Notes: generated by a model from the sequence alone, not told the origin. DNA of 34,215 nt from Lachnospiraceae bacterium (GCA_017441585.1 JAFRWW010000068.1:1-34215); one strand, 5' to 3'; positions 24,399-32,890 are shown, counted from the first letter of the stretch. A program made the numbers and translations.

Positions 24399-25349
24399 AT
24401 GAAAGTTTTGGTTACCGGCGGAACCGGCATGGTCGGCTCCCACTTTATGAACAGCTACAAACAGGACGGCGCCGATGTCATCGGCATCGCCCGCAACAGC
24501 GCCAGCTCACGCATGGCAGCGATCCAGGATTCATCCATCATCAGATGCGACATCCTCGAAAGAGACCACCTGATGCGCATATTTATGGAACACCGCCCCG
24601 AAGTCGTGATCCACATGGCCGCTCAGGCATTTAACGGCGATTCCTGGAACAGCGAGTATGTGACCCACGCTACCAATTATCAGGGAACCCTTAATGTACT
24701 CTACTGCGCAAAGGCTCTTAAGGAAGACGGCGTGGACGTGAAGGTACTCCTGGCATGTTCCTCAGCGGAGTACGGAAATATCACTCCTGAGGACTGCCCC
24801 CTTAAGGAAGAGCGCCTCCTGACTCCCTGGACTCCTTACGGTGTGTCAAAGGCCGGAGTGGAAATGCTCGGCAGACAGTATTGCCTTAATTTTGGCATGA
24901 AGATATATCTGCCCAGGATGTTCATACATGTGGGGACGGGACATCCTCCCGCAACCGCCATCCAGAATTTTGCCAGACAGCTGGCTCTTATCAAAAAAGG
25001 ACTTCTGGAGCCTGAGATTCATGTGGGCAATCTTACCAGCGCCCGTGATTTCATAGACGTACGCGACGGCGTGAGAGCTATGAGACTCCTTCTGGATAAA
25101 GGTAATCCCGGCGAGAGTGTGAACATATGTAATAACAAGGCATACAAGATACAGGAGATTCTGGATATGCTGGTGGATATTTCGGGTACACATGCAAAGG
25201 TGATCTCTGATCCCAAGCTCTTCAGAGTGGCGGACGAACCATTGCTTCTGGGGGATAATTCAAAGATCGCAGCCCTTGGCTATGAGAGACAGTACACTAT
25301 GCGCCAGACCCTGGAAGACGTATTTGAAGACTGGATGGGCAGATGCTGA
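24399..25349 (+). CDS. NAD-dependent epimerase/dehydratase, GDP-6-deoxy-D-mannose reductase-like
   Basis: An extended short-chain dehydrogenase of 316 residues that most resembles Rmd, which reduces GDP-4-keto-6-deoxy-mannose to GDP-D-rhamnose for surface polysaccharide. Visible are the nucleotide-binding MKVLVTGGTGMVGSHF, HMAAQAFNGDSW, the catalytic SSAEYG with YGVSK (Tyr and Lys of YxxxK), and the Rmd-like MLGRQYCLNFGMKIYLPRMFIHVGTG plus VGNLTSARDFIDVRDGVRAM. The ATG at 24399 begins the Rossmann motif and has AAGGAG 13 nt upstream; a GTG at 24345 lies within the preceding inverted repeat and is unlikely. The GDP-mannose dehydratase that would feed it is not in the window. Another 4-keto sugar could be its substrate. 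Confidence 0.85.
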   Translation: MKVLVTGGTGMVGSHFMNSYKQDGADVIGIARNSASSRMAAIQDSSIIRCDILERDHLMRIFMEHRPEVVIHMAAQAFNGDSWNSEYVTHATNYQGTLNVLYCAKALKEDGVDVKVLLACSSAEYGNITPEDCPLKEERLLTPWTPYGVSKAGVEMLGRQYCLNFGMKIYLPRMFIHVGTGHPPATAIQNFARQLALIKKGLLEPEIHVGNLTSARDFIDVRDGVRAMRLLLDKGNPGESVNICNNKAYKIQEILDMLVDISGTHAKVISDPKLFRVADEPLLLGDNSKIAALGYERQYTMRQTLEDVFEDWMGRC

Positions 25350-25357
25350 CATCCGTA

Positions 25358-25386
25358 TTGCAAAGAACGATGCGCTGCTGTAAAAT
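25358..25386 (+). promoter_or_regulatory. Promoter of the AIM24-family gene
   Basis: TTGCAA (25358-25363) and TAAAAT (25381-25386) are 17 nt apart, upstream of a gene with a strong AGAAGGAGG ribosome binding site. Confidence 0.6.
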
Positions 25387-25428
25387 AGGTGGCGTAGCAT
25401 AATTTTTTTACAGAAGGAGGTATTATTT

Positions 25429-26109
25429 ATGAGGTATGAAATCAAAGGTGAACCGTTACCCGTAGTAGAGGTATGGCTCGATGAGGGTGAAGCGGTCAAG
25501 AATGAGAGCGGATCCATGGTATGGATGACAGAGGGTATGGAGATGTCCACCAACGCCGGCGGCGGAATAGGCAAGGCTTTCGGACGTATGTTTTCCGGTG
25601 AGTCGATATTCCAGAATGTTTATACCGCAAAAAAGCCCAATTCCATGATCGCCTTCGGTTCAAGCTTTGCAGGTTCCATTGTTGCAGTGGAGGTTACTCC
25701 CGACAAGCCTGTGATCGCACAGAAGTCAGCATTCCTGGCATCTTCCACAGGCGTGGAGATGAGCATACATTTCCAGAAGAAGCTGGGCGCAGGTTTCCTT
25801 GGCGGCGAAGGCTTCATCATGCAGAAGTTCTCGGGATCCGGTATTGTTTTCCTTGAGATCGACGGTTCTACAGTAGAGTATGAGCTGGCTGCTGGCGAGA
25901 AGATGATACTTGATAACGGATATCTGGCAATGATGGACGCTACGGTTACCATGGATATAGAGACTGTCAAGGGTCTTAAGAATATCGCATTCGGTGGCGA
26001 GGGACTGACAAATACCGTAGTTACGGGCCCCGGAAAGATAGTTCTCCAGACCATGCCCATCCCTCAGTTTGCAAGGAGTATCATCCCTTACATTCCTACA
26101 AAGAGCTGA
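25429..26109 (+). CDS. AIM24 / TIGR00266 family protein
   Basis: A 226-residue protein of the widespread AIM24 family, whose bacterial role is unknown. The pattern fits well: MRYEIKGEPLPVVEVWLDEGEAVKNESGSMVWMTEGMEM, a Gly-rich turn (NAGGGIGKAFGRMFSGESIFQNVY), and the repeat of beta-rich segments with GEGFIMQKFSGSGIVFLEIDGSTVEYELAAGEKMILDNGYLAMMD. The fold is a trimeric double beta-barrel-like structure in known members. There is no signal peptide. It has its own promoter and a strong terminator, so it is a single-gene unit. Confidence 0.93.
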   Translation: MRYEIKGEPLPVVEVWLDEGEAVKNESGSMVWMTEGMEMSTNAGGGIGKAFGRMFSGESIFQNVYTAKKPNSMIAFGSSFAGSIVAVEVTPDKPVIAQKSAFLASSTGVEMSIHFQKKLGAGFLGGEGFIMQKFSGSGIVFLEIDGSTVEYELAAGEKMILDNGYLAMMDATVTMDIETVKGLKNIAFGGEGLTNTVVTGPGKIVLQTMPIPQFARSIIPYIPTKS

Positions 26110-26126
26110 CAGGATAAGTAAAGCTG

Positions 26127-26161
26127 CCCCGGCGGCTTAAGTGTGCCGCCGGGGTTTTTTA
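26127..26161 (+). terminator. Rho-independent terminator after the AIM24-family gene
   Basis: A perfect 10-bp GC stem (CCCCGGCGGC at 26127-26136 with GCCGCCGGGG at 26145-26154), an 8-nt loop and a run of six T. Confidence 0.95.
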
Positions 26162-26186
26162 CGCATATAGATATATAATATTAAAA

Positions 26187-26286
26187 GGCATCAGGACTCT
26201 TCCCACTTCGTGGGCCCCTCCTCATGCCGAAGATAAATGGCATCAGGACTCCTCCCACTTCGTGGGCCCCTCCTCATGCCGAAGAT
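26187..26286. repeat. Two tandem 48-bp palindromic repeat units
   Basis: Two copies (26187-26234 and 26239-26286) differ at a single base and are set 52 bp apart. Each begins with GGCATCAGGACTC, has the inner palindrome CCCAC-TTC-GTGGG and ends ATGCCGAAGAT, so GGCAT pairs with ATGCC to close a hairpin. The second copy ends 12 bp before the next start codon. The sequence differs from the TGTCATCCTGAG family. Confidence 0.85.
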
Positions 26287-26298
26287 TGAGGTATATAG

Positions 26299-27123
26299 AT
26301 GAAAACTAAAGAGTTTAAGAATGTGACGATCCTGCTGCCCGTCATGGATGAGACCTATTCATTAAGGGAGACCGTCGAGACCATAATCAGAGAGAACGAC
26401 CCCTCGGACATAGCAGAGTTCATCATTCTTGTATGTGACAGAACCACACAGGAGTCCAGAGACACTGCCGACTCGCTCATAGCCGATTACGGTGACAGAT
26501 ACCGTATATATGTGCACAAGCAGACGCTTCCCTTCGTGGGAGGTGCTATCAGGGAAGGCTTTATCCTGGCTAAGGGCTCCCATGTGGTTTTGATGTCTTC
26601 TGACCTGGAGACAGATCCTTGCGTGATAAAGGACTTTATCAGGCACGGTAAGGAACACCCCTTGAGGATAATCACCGCCAGCCGCTGGAGAGACGGAGGC
26701 GGATTCGAGGGTTATAATAAGATAAAACTGGTATGTAACCTCATCTTTGAGAGGGTTATCGCCATGTTCTATTTTGTGGATCTGACAGATATCACCTACG
26801 CTTACAGGATGTTTCCTACTGCACTCATGCGCCGTATTAACTGGACGGAGCTTAAGCATCCTCTGTTTTTGGAGACGGCTCTTAAGCCCATCAGGCTGGG
26901 TGTTAAGTTTATAGAAGTCCCCGGACACTGGAGAGCCAGGACCGAGGGTGAATCCCAGAACGGATTCTTTGATAATTTCAAATATTTCAGGACCGCCTGG
27001 GAGAACAGATTTTTGACCAAAGATGAGATATTCAGGAAGCCCGTGATAAAGAAAAAGATTCAGCTCATAGATCTTACAGAAAAAAAAGAAGGCCAAGGAG
27101 AAGAGGATGCCCAAGAAAGATAA
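26299..27123 (+). CDS. Glycosyltransferase family 2
   Basis: A GT-A fold transferase of 274 residues, acting on the inner side of the membrane and perhaps on a lipid carrier. The N-terminal domain is typical: VTILLPVMDETYSLRETVETIIREN, then FIILVCDRTTQESRDTA, KQTLPFVGGAIREGFILAKGSHVVLMSSDLETDP with the metal-binding DxE/D segment, and LTDITYAYRMFPTALMRRINW. The C-terminus (PVIKKKIQLIDLTEKKEGQ) is highly charged, and no membrane helices are seen. The last 17 nt overlap the next gene, which codes for a multi-spanning membrane protein, so the two are translationally coupled and probably form a pathway. No clear ribosome binding site is seen ahead of the ATG; the nearest G-rich string, GAGG, is 7 nt away. 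Confidence 0.88.
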   Translation: MKTKEFKNVTILLPVMDETYSLRETVETIIRENDPSDIAEFIILVCDRTTQESRDTADSLIADYGDRYRIYVHKQTLPFVGGAIREGFILAKGSHVVLMSSDLETDPCVIKDFIRHGKEHPLRIITASRWRDGGGFEGYNKIKLVCNLIFERVIAMFYFVDLTDITYAYRMFPTALMRRINWTELKHPLFLETALKPIRLGVKFIEVPGHWRARTEGESQNGFFDNFKYFRTAWENRFLTKDEIFRKPVIKKKIQLIDLTEKKEGQGEEDAQER

Positions 27124-28678
27124 GATACTGAGGATAGTTCTCATCGCGATCTTTGCGCTTTTGATAACTCTTCTGGCCTGGCAGAGTGACGATTCCTATC
27201 ATGGGTATGTCATGGCTAAGCATCTGGCACAGGGAGAGGGCTTTGTGTATAATGCGGGCCAGCGCGCAAACGCCAGCACCGGACCGGTATATACGCTGAT
27301 CATTGCCCTGGCTTACATGATCACGAGGGAGATGTTTTTTACCTCCATTGCGGTCAATGTTATATTTTCCACGGCAGCCTTCGGACTTATACTGTTTTGC
27401 TTTTGCAAGTCAAAGGAACAGATGCTTTTTTCATTTGCGGCCCTTGCGGGCAGCGCGGCATTTGTGAGCTATACCACCTCCGGCCTTGAAAACTGCCTCC
27501 TGTTTTTTCTTTGTATGCTGTTTTACAGGCTGTACTGGTCAAAGGAAAAATTCGAATATCCCGCCATGCTGGGTCTGGCCCTGATACTTGCCTTTCTGGC
27601 TACGGCCAGGATGGATGCCGTTCTGTACCTGATACCGCCCATTGTGTATGTATACCTTAAAAAGAGACGTGATGTGACCTTTTTACAGGCATGCATTATG
27701 ACACCCATCGGTCTGCTCCCTTTTATACTCTGGGAGTTATTTTCATTTTTCTACTATGGTTTCTGGGTGCCCAATACGGCCTTTGTGAAGCTGGGAGCCG
27801 GCATCAGTCTGGTGGAATACATGAAAAAGGGTGTGTGGTATACCTGGTACACATTGATAAACGATCCTATGGTGATAGTGATACCTGCGCTCTTTGTGAT
27901 ACTGGCGTTTTGGAGCCGCGAGATTAAGAGTATTATGGCGGCCCTGGGGGTACTGCTCTACGGAGCATATATCATTTACATCGGCGGAGATTTTATGATG
28001 GGCAGACATTTTACCGTGATGCACATCATAGCGGTGGCCGGGATCGTACACCTCATGAATGACATGGCAGGCAGGAATTTCAGATTTTCATCCCTGTGTA
28101 AAAATGCCTTTGTCATTACGGTGGTTGTCTGTCTGATACTCTCCGGTACACTTTGCGACGCTTACGGAAAAGAATTTCTGGTAAACGGAAGATACGCTCC
28201 CGGCGGGGCTATCTCGGATGAAAGAGCTTATTATTCCCCGACCACGGGGCTTTATTCAAATGTGCGCTCCCTGATAAAGGACGGACGCATGTGCATAGAA
28301 GACACCTGGAATTATCAGGCTCCCGACGAACTGAGGGAGCAGGGTGTGCCCGGCGGCATACTGGATAATGCAGCCGGAATTTTGGTTTATTATAATTCAG
28401 ACCTTTACTTAAATGATACCTACTGTCTGGGCGATCCCTTTTTGTCAAAGCTCCCTGCCATCAGGCAGGACACCTGGCGTGTGGGACATTTAAAGAGAGA
28501 AGTGCCTGCCGGATACCGCGAGAGCGTGATGTATGGCGGCAACCGCATAGAAGATGAGAACCTGGCACAGTATTACGATATCATCTGCGAGATGACAGAG
28601 GGTAAGCTTTTTTCCATGGACCGTATAAAGACTGTCATCAACTGGAACCTGGGCAAGTATGATTATTTGTTGGAATAA
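27107..28678 (+). CDS. Polytopic membrane protein, GT-C-like glycosyltransferase
   Basis: A 523-residue integral membrane protein with about ten hydrophobic segments between residues 7 and 350. After the first helix comes SDDSYHGYVMAKHLAQGEGFVYNAGQRANASTGPVYTL, with an acidic pair (Asp28-Asp29) and a GxGxVYN-GxR pattern like that of GT-C enzymes using lipid-linked donors, such as the mycobacterial arabinosyltransferase AftB. The last 150 residues form an outer soluble domain. This suggests it moves a sugar from a polyprenyl phosphate onto a surface glycan outside the cell, with the coupled GT2 making the lipid-linked donor. That pairing is inference; the acceptor is unknown. Confidence 0.75.
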   Translation: MPKKDKILRIVLIAIFALLITLLAWQSDDSYHGYVMAKHLAQGEGFVYNAGQRANASTGPVYTLIIALAYMITREMFFTSIAVNVIFSTAAFGLILFCFCKSKEQMLFSFAALAGSAAFVSYTTSGLENCLLFFLCMLFYRLYWSKEKFEYPAMLGLALILAFLATARMDAVLYLIPPIVYVYLKKRRDVTFLQACIMTPIGLLPFILWELFSFFYYGFWVPNTAFVKLGAGISLVEYMKKGVWYTWYTLINDPMVIVIPALFVILAFWSREIKSIMAALGVLLYGAYIIYIGGDFMMGRHFTVMHIIAVAGIVHLMNDMAGRNFRFSSLCKNAFVITVVVCLILSGTLCDAYGKEFLVNGRYAPGGAISDERAYYSPTTGLYSNVRSLIKDGRMCIEDTWNYQAPDELREQGVPGGILDNAAGILVYYNSDLYLNDTYCLGDPFLSKLPAIRQDTWRVGHLKREVPAGYRESVMYGGNRIEDENLAQYYDIICEMTEGKLFSMDRIKTVINWNLGKYDYLLE

Positions 28679-28690
28679 ATCCTTTTCACC

Positions 28691-28769
28691 TGTCATTCTG
28701 AGGAATAGTATACTTTGTCATCCTGAGGAACAGCACACTTTGTCATCCTGAGCGAACGCGAAGGATCTT
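28691..28769 (+). repeat. Three tandem TGTCATCCTGAG repeat copies, two of them cut short
   Basis: Copies begin at 28691 (TGTCATTCTGAGGAATAGTA), 28716 (TGTCATCCTGAGGAACAGCA) and 28741 (TGTCATCCTGAGCGAACGCG then AAGGATCTT). The spacing is exactly 25 bp. Only the last has the full second half, so the first two look like partial duplications. Confidence 0.85.
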
Positions 28770-28800
28770 ATTAATATGTAATAGATAATCTACAAAAACC

Positions 28801-30408
28801 ATGGATCAAAGACAAAGGCAAAGAAAAAGAAGAAAAAAGAGGAGGAGAACCGAGTATTACATGACACTGCTCATCATAGCACTGGTAGTGGTGCTGGCAG
28901 TGTACGTGGGAATATCGGCTTATTTTGTTACCCATTTTTCCTTTAAAACCTATGTGAACGGAAAGGAAGCCTTTGGAAAGACTGCCGCTCAGATCGAAAA
29001 GGAATGCCTCTCCCATTTGGACGACTATGTGCTGACGATTCACGCCAGAGGAGATATAACAGAGACCATCGATTCCTCCAGTATAGACCTTCAGCCTCAG
29101 ATGAGTAATCAGTTTAAGGATATCTTAAAGTCACAGAATCCTTTTTCATGGCCGGTGTGCCTGTTTAAGGAGACGCAGCTGACCACCGAGACCGTGGTGG
29201 GTTATTCTGAGAGCAAGCTGGATGATATCATATCGGGTCTTTCCATTTTTGACCCGAAAAATGTGATAAAGCCTGAGGATGCCCACATATCGGAGGAATC
29301 TGGGGATAACGGCTTTTACATAGTGCCTGAAACCGAAGGCAGCGCTCCCATAGACTCAATGGTCAGACAGGAGATAAAGGCGGCAGTGGGTGTCGTGGAT
29401 GACGAGGTTACCCTGTCGGACGAGTGCTATGAGACGGCTAAGAAAAAGAGTGATGATGAAACGCTCAATACACTGTGTGATAATCTGAACCGTTACTGCA
29501 GCGTAAATATCACCTATGAATTCGGTGATGATATCGTGCAGGTAAACGGCAGCAGGGTTAAGGAGTGGTGTGCCATAGAAGGCACCTCGGTCACCCTGGA
29601 TGAGACAAAGATCAAAGACTTTGTAAACGACCTGGCCAGGACCTATGACACCTTTGGCAAGACGAGACACCTTAAAAGTCATACCGGTGAGATGGTGGAA
29701 GTAAAGGGCGGTGATTATGGCTGGTGGATGGACCGCGCCACTGAGACCACACAGCTGACGGAAGCGGTTCTGTCGGGAGCCACCGGAAAAAGAGAACCCG
29801 TATATTTTGGAAAGGCCTATCAATATGGAGAAAATGACTGGGGCGATTCCTATGTGGAAGTGGATCTTGACGCCCAGCATGTATATGTGTATTCAAACGG
29901 ACATCTGGTGGAGGATTCGGACTGCGTGTCCGGCTGCGTGAATAAAAGAAGGATCACCCCCGTGGGCACCTATTCCATAACCTATAAAGAAACCGACACC
30001 TATCTGACGGGAGATAATTATTCCTCCCACGTGGATTACTGGATGCCTTTTAACGGAAACGTGGGACTCCATGATGCCAGCTGGCGTTCCAACTTCGGCG
30101 GCGAGATCTATGTTACAAACGGATCCCACGGTTGCGTGAACCTGCCGACCAAAAAGGCTGCCGCCATTTACGACATAATCCAAAAAGGAGAAGCAGTCCT
30201 CGTATATGGTGGTAAAGAACCTCCCGAGGAAGAAGAGCTTACCCCCGAAGAGCAGCAGCTAAAGCTGCTGATAGAAGCAGGTCTTGTGGATCCTGCCGCC
30301 CTTCAGGCACAGACTGAAGCTGCCGAAAGCACCCCCGCTCCCGAGGCCCCCGCCCAGGAACAGCCTGTACTTCAGGATTCTGCGGAGCAGTTCCCGCAGG
30401 GAGAGTGA
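28801..30408 (+). CDS. L,D-transpeptidase (YkuD domain) with N-terminal membrane anchor
   Basis: A 535-residue cell-wall enzyme that should make 3-3 peptide cross-links or attach proteins to peptidoglycan outside the membrane. A very basic N-terminus (MDQRQRQRKRRKKRRR) precedes one helix (about 20-42). A long middle part matches the putative peptidoglycan-binding domain found in such proteins (FVTHFSFKTYVNGKEAFGKTAAQIEKE...). The YkuD domain (about 345-475) ends with HDASWRSNFGGEIYVTNGSHGCVNLP, holding the catalytic His and Cys of the SHGC motif. An acidic Pro/Ala/Glu-rich tail of about 50 residues (from PPEEEELTPEEQ) is unusual. An internal ATG at 28861 has GGAGGAG upstream and would drop the basic start; the longer form suits the inside-positive rule. 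Confidence 0.92.
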   Translation: MDQRQRQRKRRKKRRRTEYYMTLLIIALVVVLAVYVGISAYFVTHFSFKTYVNGKEAFGKTAAQIEKECLSHLDDYVLTIHARGDITETIDSSSIDLQPQMSNQFKDILKSQNPFSWPVCLFKETQLTTETVVGYSESKLDDIISGLSIFDPKNVIKPEDAHISEESGDNGFYIVPETEGSAPIDSMVRQEIKAAVGVVDDEVTLSDECYETAKKKSDDETLNTLCDNLNRYCSVNITYEFGDDIVQVNGSRVKEWCAIEGTSVTLDETKIKDFVNDLARTYDTFGKTRHLKSHTGEMVEVKGGDYGWWMDRATETTQLTEAVLSGATGKREPVYFGKAYQYGENDWGDSYVEVDLDAQHVYVYSNGHLVEDSDCVSGCVNKRRITPVGTYSITYKETDTYLTGDNYSSHVDYWMPFNGNVGLHDASWRSNFGGEIYVTNGSHGCVNLPTKKAAAIYDIIQKGEAVLVYGGKEPPEEEELTPEEQQLKLLIEAGLVDPAALQAQTEAAESTPAPEAPAQEQPVLQDSAEQFPQGE

Positions 30409-30414
30409 TCAACT

Positions 30415-31824
30415 ATGTCGAATTTCATAGATAGATTAACCGAATACTCCGGCAGCGCCGTCTACCCCATGCACATGCCCGGCCATAAGCGTCGCAGTCT
30501 TGATTTTGAAAACGATGACGCCATCGCCCGCATCAGAAGTCTCGACATCACTGAGATCGAAGGCTTTGACAACCTTCATAACCCCAAAGGCATGATCCTT
30601 AAGATGCAGCAAAGGGCCGCCGAGATCTTTGATGCAAAAAAGACCTGCATCCTTGTAAACGGTAGCACCTGCGGAGTAATGGCAGCCATATCGGCTTGCG
30701 TGCGCAGAGGCGGAAAACTCCTGATGGCCAGAAATTCTCATAAGTGCGCTTATAACGCAGCATATCTGGGAGCCCTTAATACGGCATATCTGTATCCCCG
30801 GATAAATAAGACCCTCGCCCTTAACGGAGGCATAGCACCTTGGGATGTACAGAAGGCACTGGATGAAGATCCGGATATAGAGGCGGTGTTCATCACATCC
30901 CCTACTTATGAAGGAGTCATATCGGATATTAAGGCCATAGCCGACATAGTGCATGAAAAAGATATCCCCCTCATAGTGGATGAAGCCCATGGAGCACACC
31001 TGGGATTATACGGACCTCTTACACAAAAATATGGCATGGAGAGCGCCATAAAGCTTGGCGCTGACATAGTGATACAAAGTCTTCATAAGACTTTGCCCTC
31101 ATTTACCCAGACCGCGCTGGTGCACTATGATCCCGAACTCATAGACGAGAAAAGACTCAAAAGGTATCTGTCCATGTACCAGTCGTCCTCGCCCTCATAT
31201 ATCCTTATGGCAGGGATCGACAGATGTCTGGATATTCTGGAAAACCATAAGACAGAGCTTTTTGAAAAATACGCGGAGAGAATAGAGTCCTTTTACAGAG
31301 TGGTAAAAGAGGAGAACTTTGCAAATCTCCATATACTGACGCCTGAAGAGATCACCGGCAATTTTGCCGCAAAAGCCCTGGATATCAGTAAGATTACGAT
31401 CTATGTGCCCCAAAATGGCAGGGACCTCTACGAAGAAATGCGCAAAAACGGGATAGAGCCCGAGATGTTTGACGTGGATCATGTGCTGTGTATAACGGGC
31501 ATCATGGACACTGCTGAGGGTTTTGATAAGCTGATAAGTGTCCTCAGAGACTATGATAAAAAACCGGAAAAGCCCGGAGATATTACGGAGAAGACAGATG
31601 TAGTATGGCCTAAGCCCCGGGCTGTCATGAACATGGCCCAGGCTGTGGATATGGAAAGCGTGCAGCAGCCTTCAAAGTGGGATAAGGATTATGTATGTCA
31701 GGACTTTGTCATGGCTTATCCACCCGGGATCCCGCTCATCGTTCCCGGCGAAGTCTTTGACCAGGACGTACTCGAGGCTATCGATCGTCTTCGCGACGGC
31801 GGAGTGCAGCTGATATATTCGTGA
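30415..31824 (+). CDS. Orn/Lys/Arg decarboxylase family PLP enzyme (YaaO type)
   Basis: A fold-type I PLP decarboxylase of 469 residues, probably acting on arginine, lysine or ornithine to start polyamine synthesis. It has PMHMPGHKRR near the start, the glycine-serine loop LVNGSTCGVMAAISACVRRGGKLLMARNSHKCAYNAAYLGA, VDEAHGAHLG (the Asp that holds the PLP ring) and SLHKTLPSFTQTA, whose Lys225 is the expected Schiff base. The C-terminal domain ends with YPPGIPLIVPGE, common to the family. At 469 residues it lacks the N-terminal response-regulator-like wing of the large forms. It starts 6 nt after the transpeptidase stop. The gene is the head of a cluster that in B. subtilis runs yaaO-tmk-yaaQ-yaaR-holB-yaaT. 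Confidence 0.92.
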   Translation: MSNFIDRLTEYSGSAVYPMHMPGHKRRSLDFENDDAIARIRSLDITEIEGFDNLHNPKGMILKMQQRAAEIFDAKKTCILVNGSTCGVMAAISACVRRGGKLLMARNSHKCAYNAAYLGALNTAYLYPRINKTLALNGGIAPWDVQKALDEDPDIEAVFITSPTYEGVISDIKAIADIVHEKDIPLIVDEAHGAHLGLYGPLTQKYGMESAIKLGADIVIQSLHKTLPSFTQTALVHYDPELIDEKRLKRYLSMYQSSSPSYILMAGIDRCLDILENHKTELFEKYAERIESFYRVVKEENFANLHILTPEEITGNFAAKALDISKITIYVPQNGRDLYEEMRKNGIEPEMFDVDHVLCITGIMDTAEGFDKLISVLRDYDKKPEKPGDITEKTDVVWPKPRAVMNMAQAVDMESVQQPSKWDKDYVCQDFVMAYPPGIPLIVPGEVFDQDVLEAIDRLRDGGVQLIYS

Positions 31825-31865
31825 ATTTGTAATAGTTTTGTAATGGGGTCAGACCCCCTAATGAT

Positions 31866-32459
31866 ATGGGAATAATCTTTTACATAATGGGAAAAAGCGC
31901 ATCCGGAAAGGATACCATATACAAAGAACTGGTCCTGGCTTATGAAGGCGTGTTGAAAAAAATAGTGCCCTACACCACCAGACCTATCCGTTCGGGCGAA
32001 AAAGAAGGCAGGGAATATCATTTCACCGATGAAGCCGGCTTTGAAAAACTTAAGGCAGAAGGCAGGATCATCGAGGAGAGAAGCTACAACACGGTCCACG
32101 GACTGTGGAGATATTTTACCGTCGATGATGAACAGCTCGAAGAGATGAAAGGTGATGGTCGGTACCTTGCCATCGGAGTTTTGAACGGCTTCGTGTCACT
32201 TAGAGACTATTTCGGATCCGGTCAGGTCATTCCGCTGTATATCGATCTTGATGACGGAGAGAGATTAAATCGAGCCCTGCAAAGGGAAAGGAGTCAGGCT
32301 AAGCCCAGATACAGGGAATTGTGCCGCAGATTTCTTGCGGATGACGAGGATTTTTCCCCGGAAAAGCTGAAGGCTGCGGGGATAGAACGGTATTTTGAAA
32401 ATGATGATCTGACGGAATGTATAGCCGCATGCAGGGAGGAGATCGATAAATGGATATAA
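31866..32459 (+). CDS. Guanylate-kinase-like P-loop kinase
   Basis: A nucleoside monophosphate kinase of 197 residues with guanylate kinase features: a P-loop in [10 protein letters not shown] (instead of the usual GPSGAGKST), and the GMP-binding segment [27 protein letters not shown] stands where GMP kinases have VHGNYYGT. A lid-like [12 protein letters not shown] follows, after the YIDLDDGE stretch. The position in the cluster is the one held by thymidylate kinase (tmk) in B. subtilis, but the GMP-site residues argue against dTMP. It is probably a paralogue; the substrate is uncertain. The last 10 nt overlap yaaR. No ribosome binding site is seen; a GGGGTCAGACCCC hairpin (31845-31857) lies just ahead. 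Confidence 0.82.
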   Translation: MGIIFYIMGKSASGKDTIYKELVLAYEGVLKKIVPYTTRPIRSGEKEGREYHFTDEAGFEKLKAEGRIIEERSYNTVHGLWRYFTVDDEQLEEMKGDGRYLAIGVLNGFVSLRDYFGSGQVIPLYIDLDDGERLNRALQRERSQAKPRYRELCRRFLADDEDFSPEKLKAAGIERYFENDDLTECIAACREEIDKWI

Positions 32460-32890
32460 AGATCAATCAGCTCACTCCCATAACGGAAACTGCTCCTGTG
32501 CAGGAAACGCCTCAGGGAGATGACAGTTTTAAGTTTACGCTGCTGTCAAAAATAGAAGATACCCAGCTGGAGGAACAGCTTAAGCTCCTGATGAATGATA
32601 TCATCCAGCAGGGGGAGCGCATCTCCAAGAAAAAGGACATAAAGGACATGAAGCGCTATCGCACCCTGATCAAGACCTTTTTGAATGAGGTGCTCTCCAG
32701 GTCCCATGAATTTTCCAGAGAAAATTTCCTGGACCGCCGCGGCCGTCATCGCGTCTACGGTATTATAAGGAAGGTGGACGATGCCCTGGATGCCCTGGCT
32801 GAAGCATTGGTGCGCGATGAGAAGGATAACATCGAGATCCTGAGCAAGATCGGCGAGATCCGCGGCCTGCTTCTGGACATACTTACGTGA
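32450..32890 (+). CDS. yaaR: YaaR family (DUF327) protein
   Basis: A small cytoplasmic protein of unknown role found beside holB in many Firmicutes. The 146 residues match the family: a flexible N-terminus ([20 protein letters not shown]), then a helical body with [94 protein letters not shown], where the [15 protein letters not shown] stretch is the most conserved. It overlaps the kinase gene by 10 nt. Confidence 0.93.
   Translation: MDIKINQLTPITETAPVQETPQGDDSFKFTLLSKIEDTQLEEQLKLLMNDIIQQGERISKKKDIKDMKRYRTLIKTFLNEVLSRSHEFSRENFLDRRGRHRVYGIIRKVDDALDALAEALVRDEKDNIEILSKIGEIRGLLLDILT

Noticed and set aside
26187..26286. CRISPR array
   Set aside because: Only two units, self-complementary along their whole length, with a 4-bp gap and no spacers or cas genes.
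26362..27144. 260-codon minus-strand open frame opposite the GT2 gene
   Set aside because: It covers a clear glycosyltransferase on the other strand and has no recognisable domain or ribosome binding site.
28691..28769. CRISPR-like spaced repeats at 25-bp steps
   Set aside because: The repeats belong to the dispersed TGTCATCCTGAG family, and the stretches between them are the worn second halves of the units.
31866..32459. Thymidylate kinase, from its position in the cluster
   Set aside because: The [17 protein letters not shown] segment is a guanylate kinase feature, and the dTMP kinase signature (F-E-G-x-x-x-x-G-K-S/T followed by DRY/H) is not present.
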